From NCBI RefSeq assembly GCF_932526225.1, contig NC_064047.1:12968460-13032459 (forward strand): DNA of 64,000 nucleotides. The letters are read 5' to 3'. The notes under the pieces were generated by a model. It had not been told where the DNA came from, did not search any database, and saw only the letters and a program-made list of their open reading frames with translations. Every line of letters starts with the position of its first letter. Within the stretch, counting starts at the first letter, position 1. This DNA comes from Nematostella vectensis (taxonomy: Eukaryota; Cnidaria; Anthozoa; Actiniaria; Edwardsiidae). A program made the position numbers and the translations under genes. Below, piece by piece: positions 61,101 through 64,000 of this stretch.

Positions 61101-62598
61101 ATCTGTCACAACCCCAATCCGCCACAACCCCAATCCGCCACAACCCCAATCTGCCACAACCCCAATCCGCCAAAACCCCAATCCGCCAAAACCCCAATCT
61201 GCCACAACCCCAATCTGCCACAACCCCAATATGCCACAACCCCAATCCGCCACAACCCCAATCTGCCACAACCCCAATTTGCCACAACCCCAATATGCCA
61301 CAACCCCAATCTACCACAACCCCAACCTGCCACAACCCCAATATGCCACAACCCCAATCTGCCACAACCCCAATCTGCCACAACCCCAATCTGCCACAAC
61401 CCCAATCCGCCACAACCCCAATATGCCACAACCCCAATCTACCACAACCCCAATTTGCCACAACCCCAATATGCCACAACCCCAATCCGCCACAACCCCA
61501 ATCTGCCACAGCCCCAATCTGCCACAGCCCCAATCTGCCACAACCCCAATCCGCCACAACCCCAATATGCCACAACCCCAATATGCCACAACCCCAATCC
61601 GCCACAACCCCAATCCGCCACAACCCCAATCCGCCACAACCCCAATATGCCACAACCCCAATCTACCACAACCCCAATTTGCCACAGCCCCAATCTACCA
61701 CAACCCCAATATGCCACAACCCCAATATGCCACAACCCCAATATGTCACAACCCCAATCTGCCACAACCCCAATTTGCCACAAACCCAATATGCCACAAC
61801 CCCAATTTGCCACAACCCCAATATGCCACAACCCCAATTTGCCACAACCCCAATCTGCCACAACCCCAATCTGCCACAACCCCAATCTGCCACAACCCCA
61901 ATCTGCCACAACCCCAAAAAGCCTTTATTATATATATAGTACAGCCACCATTCTGTGGACTTACTGTACATATACGTGTATGGACTTACTCAGCGCAATG
62001 TGAGCCCCATCCTCCGGAGGGTAGCCTCGTTTTGTAGTGTTGACAACACACACACCAATGGTAGATATTTTATTTTCCCTGCAGTCAAAGCAATGAAGAA
62101 TTAGTAAATCTATATAGATGTACATCATTACAGAAGGCATTTATTGTATATCTCGATCGAAGGCTCGTTATGTTTGTGATTCTTAATAGAAAATAAGCTT
62201 CTGAGCTGGTGTGCTTGGTAGGTACAGTTTCATTAGTGAGTCATGGCCGCATCGGTTTGTGTGCCATGGAGTAGTTAGAATCAGGTAACAGCTCAATTTT
62301 TGCAACATACTAACTTGATAGAACAGAGGTTCCTAGAAAACAGGTTAACACTAACATGGGGATGAATGTCCTTTTTATTCAATCAAATGTCAAGATGTCC
62401 ATATCTATCCCTGGGTTAGTGCTAACCTGCCTTCTAGTAACCTGGCCCCTGGAGCCTGTAAATCTAAATAAACAGATCGTCCACAGTGCAGCTTACCTGA
62501 CGAGCCGCATGGTATTTCTGTAGCATGAGAAGAGAGCACTCTCTGCTGCCGTCTTGTATTTAGTGTTATAACGAGGACCAACAGTATGGATAACATAT
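55145..62598 (-). CDS. GDAP2: GDAP2: macro domain plus CRAL-TRIO/Sec14-like domain (5' end missing)
   Basis: Nine coding exons in transcript order: 62497-62598, 61990-62078, 59832-59996, 58562-58802, 57901-57977, 57215-57291, 56639-56778, 56256-56454 and 55145-55201. All junctions are GT-AG, phases agree, and 381 codons plus a stop result (human GDAP2 497 aa). The first exon begins in the macro domain (YVIHTVGPRYN, KTAAESALFSCYRN). Macro continues with STIGVCVVNTTKRGYPPEDG, HIAL, RRFLEKYG and MPIYFPRDKF. EEGEPIIPERQIRI then begins an acidic linker, followed by YQRWLRRARTENF. The CRAL-TRIO part is GRPVVVFVARHF, AYFISVLDRIV, DYVVVYFHTHS, YRRNLKAFYIVHPTVWARIV, TWFFTTF and DQLDIPAYVLEYD. By family the macro domain binds ADP-ribose-type ligands and the C-terminal domain binds lipid; cellular role is poorly known. 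Four of the eight donors are tandemly duplicated. Confidence 0.96.
55432..56060 (-). repeat. 16-bp minisatellite made of 5' splice sites, about 39 copies
   Basis: On the GDAP2 strand the unit is TATGAAGGTAATGCGG, so each copy holds AAG/GTAATG, identical to the real donor of exon 56256-56454. Variants change CGG to TGG or CTC-type bases. + strand open frames are artefacts of the period. Confidence 0.96.
56042..56326 (-). repeat. 70-73-bp exon-end/donor duplication, four copies
   Basis: Copies are at about 56240-56312 (containing the real exon end and donor), 56167-56240, 56100-56167 and 56042-56100. Each spans about 55 bp of exon, AAG/GTAATG and about 16 bp of intron. They link the real exon to the 16-bp array. 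Confidence 0.9.
56545..56668 (-). repeat. 41-bp triplication of the exon 56639-56778 donor
   Basis: GAGTGTACTCACT (donor, + strand) starts at 56545, 56586 and 56627. Each unit includes about 30 bp of exon end (GAGCTGTATCATATAGTCGA or a variant) and a GTGAGTAC donor. The exon-proximal unit is the real site. Confidence 0.93.
57994..58047. repeat. 27-bp duplication near a GDAP2 acceptor
   Basis: GTTCAACACTAATACT plus TTCCATGA occurs at 57994 and 58021, 17-70 nt upstream of the acceptor of exon 57901-57977 on the minus strand, where the branch point should lie. Confidence 0.9.
58373..58618 (-). repeat. 95-bp triplication of the exon 58562-58802 donor
   Basis: GAGCGATGCGCCCG (+ strand) starts at 58407, 58502 and 58598. 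The unit is the last about 57 bp of the exon, the donor and about 38 bp of intron. The middle copy keeps GTGAGTATAG; the distal copy has GTGGGT. Confidence 0.93.
59440..59563. mobile_element. Small MITE with TAGCTGTCAAC ends in a GDAP2 intron
   Basis: TAGCTGTCAAC (59440-59450) is inverted at 59553-59563. CACAGAT occurs just outside both ends. The ends resemble those of the 39565-39930 element (TACCTGTCAAC), suggesting the same superfamily. Confidence 0.65.
60086..61916. repeat. 16-bp minisatellite, about 115 copies, in a GDAP2 intron
   Basis: The unit is CCCCAATCYGCCACAA with variants CCCCAATATG, CCCCAATTTG, CCCCAATCTA and CACAGC. Variant runs (YY = CC to 60420, then mixed) show regional homogenisation. 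All frames on both strands stay open because 48 nt hold no stop, so predicted proteins up to about 700 aa are not genes. On the transcribed strand every unit carries GGGG. Confidence 0.98.
61956..61990 (-). repeat. 25-bp duplication of the exon 61990-62078 donor
   Basis: TGGACTTACT (+ strand; AGTAAGTCCA on the gene strand) occurs at 61981 (real donor) and 61956. Confidence 0.85.
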
Positions 62599-62953
62599 CT
62601 GGAATAAAAATTAATGCTAATGTATTAGCACAACTTGACAAAATAAAAAGTAAATGTTTATTAGTGTCTCTAAGCACTTCCAATACAACTGAATTATCCC
62701 TGTTAGTATACACCTGGCTATTTCAATTAAGCTCGACTAGAAGAAAATGGAAAACGATGAATGCCAAACACCACTAGTTAGGGAAAACAAGTCTTGTATC
62801 TGTTAATGACATTCAGTGAGGCTAAATTAAGTTTGTAGCCAGGCCTTTGTAATGAATGAACGAATTTTTAATACAAGAAAACATTATTATTTGCCAAACT
62901 TTGTTCCATTTTCCATTCTCTTATTGTCAAACTTTATTGAAATAGGTGTATAG

Positions 62954-63248
62954 CAGGCCAGTACCCAGGGGGGTGCAGGTGGTGGGAACGCACCCCCCAC
63001 AACCGCCTAAGGTCCACTTTTGGTTCTAAATAGACACTATAGCTAGATCGCTCTGGTGTGTAGCCAAACCCGACAATAAACGTCCAGTGGAGGTATCCAA
63101 AGGCTTAAAAAAACCTTTATTGTTTTTTCAGGGGTGGTCAAAATTTTATCAGAGAACTCCCTCCTTCCCCCCCCCCCCCCCTCGAAAAAATTAGGTCCAC
63201 TTTCTCGGATTTTGCACCTCCCAAAGAAAAATCCTGGGTACAGGCCTG
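62954..63248. mobile_element. MITE, 295 bp, CAGGCC(A/T)GTACCCAGG ends
   Basis: CAGGCCAGTACCCAGG at the left is inverted at the right as CCTGGGTACAGGCCTG. TATAG flanks both sides as a probable 5-bp target duplication. The interior has C and G runs and no coding capacity. It lies upstream of the first visible GDAP2 exon, probably within an intron. Confidence 0.75.
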
Positions 63249-64000
63249 TATAGATAGAAACTACTCCACACAGCTTACAATCACGAGTGCTACTGTGGTG
63301 TAAACACTGTCACTGAAGATGGTACATAAATGATGGCCCAGTGGTTCTTGTACATCCCCCAATACAGGTAAATGAGGTGTGTCGAGAGACAAAACCCTTG
63401 GACTTAGTGTTCTTATCAAGGAGAAAAAAGATTAACTTTCTGCAGAGATAGCAAGGATTTAACACCCCCGAAGAAACTGATTTGCTTTTAGATGCTAATC
63501 CAATTCATCCGACATGTCAATCACGCCCGTACGAATAGCCAATCAGGAAAGAGATGATGCAATAACAGCCACATGGTCCCACAAATGTCCCACAAAAAGT
63601 CGGCAATCGACGCCAAAAAAGATTGGTTTGAGATATTTTTTGCGAATTTGGACAAGCAAATAAGCATTATTAGGTCAGCGTAGAAAGTGCTAGTCCTGTT
63701 TTCTTTGACCGGCCACTTTTAGTGTCGAGTTAGGACTCAAATTGCAGAAAAACACGTACAATTTCTACGAAGAAAATAATAAAAAGCAAACAAACCACAT
63801 ACAAGAACAGTGTAAGTCCTACCATTGAACTTGTGTTTGATATTATCCTAGGTCACTTTAATTTCATATAAGAATGAGACTGTCGTTTGTATTTTTGCTA
63901 TAAATCTTGACGTTTGCCAATAAAACTTGTAGTTAAAAGTCAGGCGTAAACAGTGAATTTGGCATTCTCTTCTACTTTTCCCCGCACTTAAATCACTGCA
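63249..64000. other. Probable GDAP2 intron or upstream sequence
   Basis: No exon for the N-terminal half of the macro domain was recognised, so those exons should be beyond the right edge. Confidence 0.4.

Noticed and set aside
60086..61916. CRISPR array
   Set aside because: Period is 16 bp with no spacer diversity, and the context is a eukaryotic intron.
59907..62037. Open frames up to 698 codons (Pro/Gln/Asn-rich) and mirror frames on the other strand
   Set aside because: Produced by the 16-bp intronic array; the flanking GDAP2 exons show the region is an intron.

Overview
The window looks like genomic DNA of an anthozoan cnidarian, probably a sea anemone; the species cannot be fixed from sequence alone. 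It is AT-rich and packed with minisatellites and hairpin-type MITEs. Its host genes are an intronless class A GPCR, a QKI/STAR RNA-binding protein, a TENT5/FAM46 nucleotidyltransferase, GDAP2 (macro plus CRAL-TRIO) and the 5' end of a secreted PAN/apple-fibrinogen protein. They are animal genes with ordinary GT-AG introns, and phases agree across every junction used.

Layout. 1-1870 is a 38-bp minisatellite in a 380-bp higher-order pattern. 3.6-7.5 kb holds MITEs and hairpins. 8114-9289 (+) is the GPCR. 9.8-14.2 kb holds short tandem and dispersed repeats plus a MITE. 14626-24335 (-) is the quaking gene: eight coding exons, including a 36-nt microexon and a 4.95-kb first intron. 24.8-27.6 kb is a hairpin MITE, a decayed Ty3/Gypsy pol fragment and a tandem repeat. 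27736-30510 (+) is the PAN-fibrinogen gene; its second intron begins with a minisatellite into which a second, disabled Gypsy element (31437-35875, -) appears to have landed. 36-42 kb has a palindrome-rich array, a transposon-like unit with iterated subterminal repeats and an unrecognised ORF, and an old segmental duplication. 44102-45232 (-) is the TENT5 homolog with two CRE sites upstream. 47-52 kb is repeats. 52.6-54.7 kb contains a truncated LINE between 28-bp inverted repeats. 55145-62598 (-) is GDAP2, lacking only its 5' exons, which should lie beyond the right edge.

The most interesting pattern is that several tandem arrays are built from splice sites. Four of the eight GDAP2 5' splice sites visible here are tandemly duplicated together with neighbouring exon and intron bases: a 16-bp array with about 39 donor copies plus larger 70-73-bp copies, a 95-bp triplication, a 41-bp triplication and a 25-bp duplication. 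The PAN-fibrinogen minisatellite begins at the exon 2 donor and resembles the end of that exon. The 38-bp array at the left edge repeats a polypyrimidine tract followed by CAG/G, that is, a 3' splice-site-like unit. This suggests a recurrent process that turns exon-intron junctions into minisatellites and leaves decoy splice sites in introns.

Exon models come from reading the sequence by eye with family knowledge; no alignment or database search was run.
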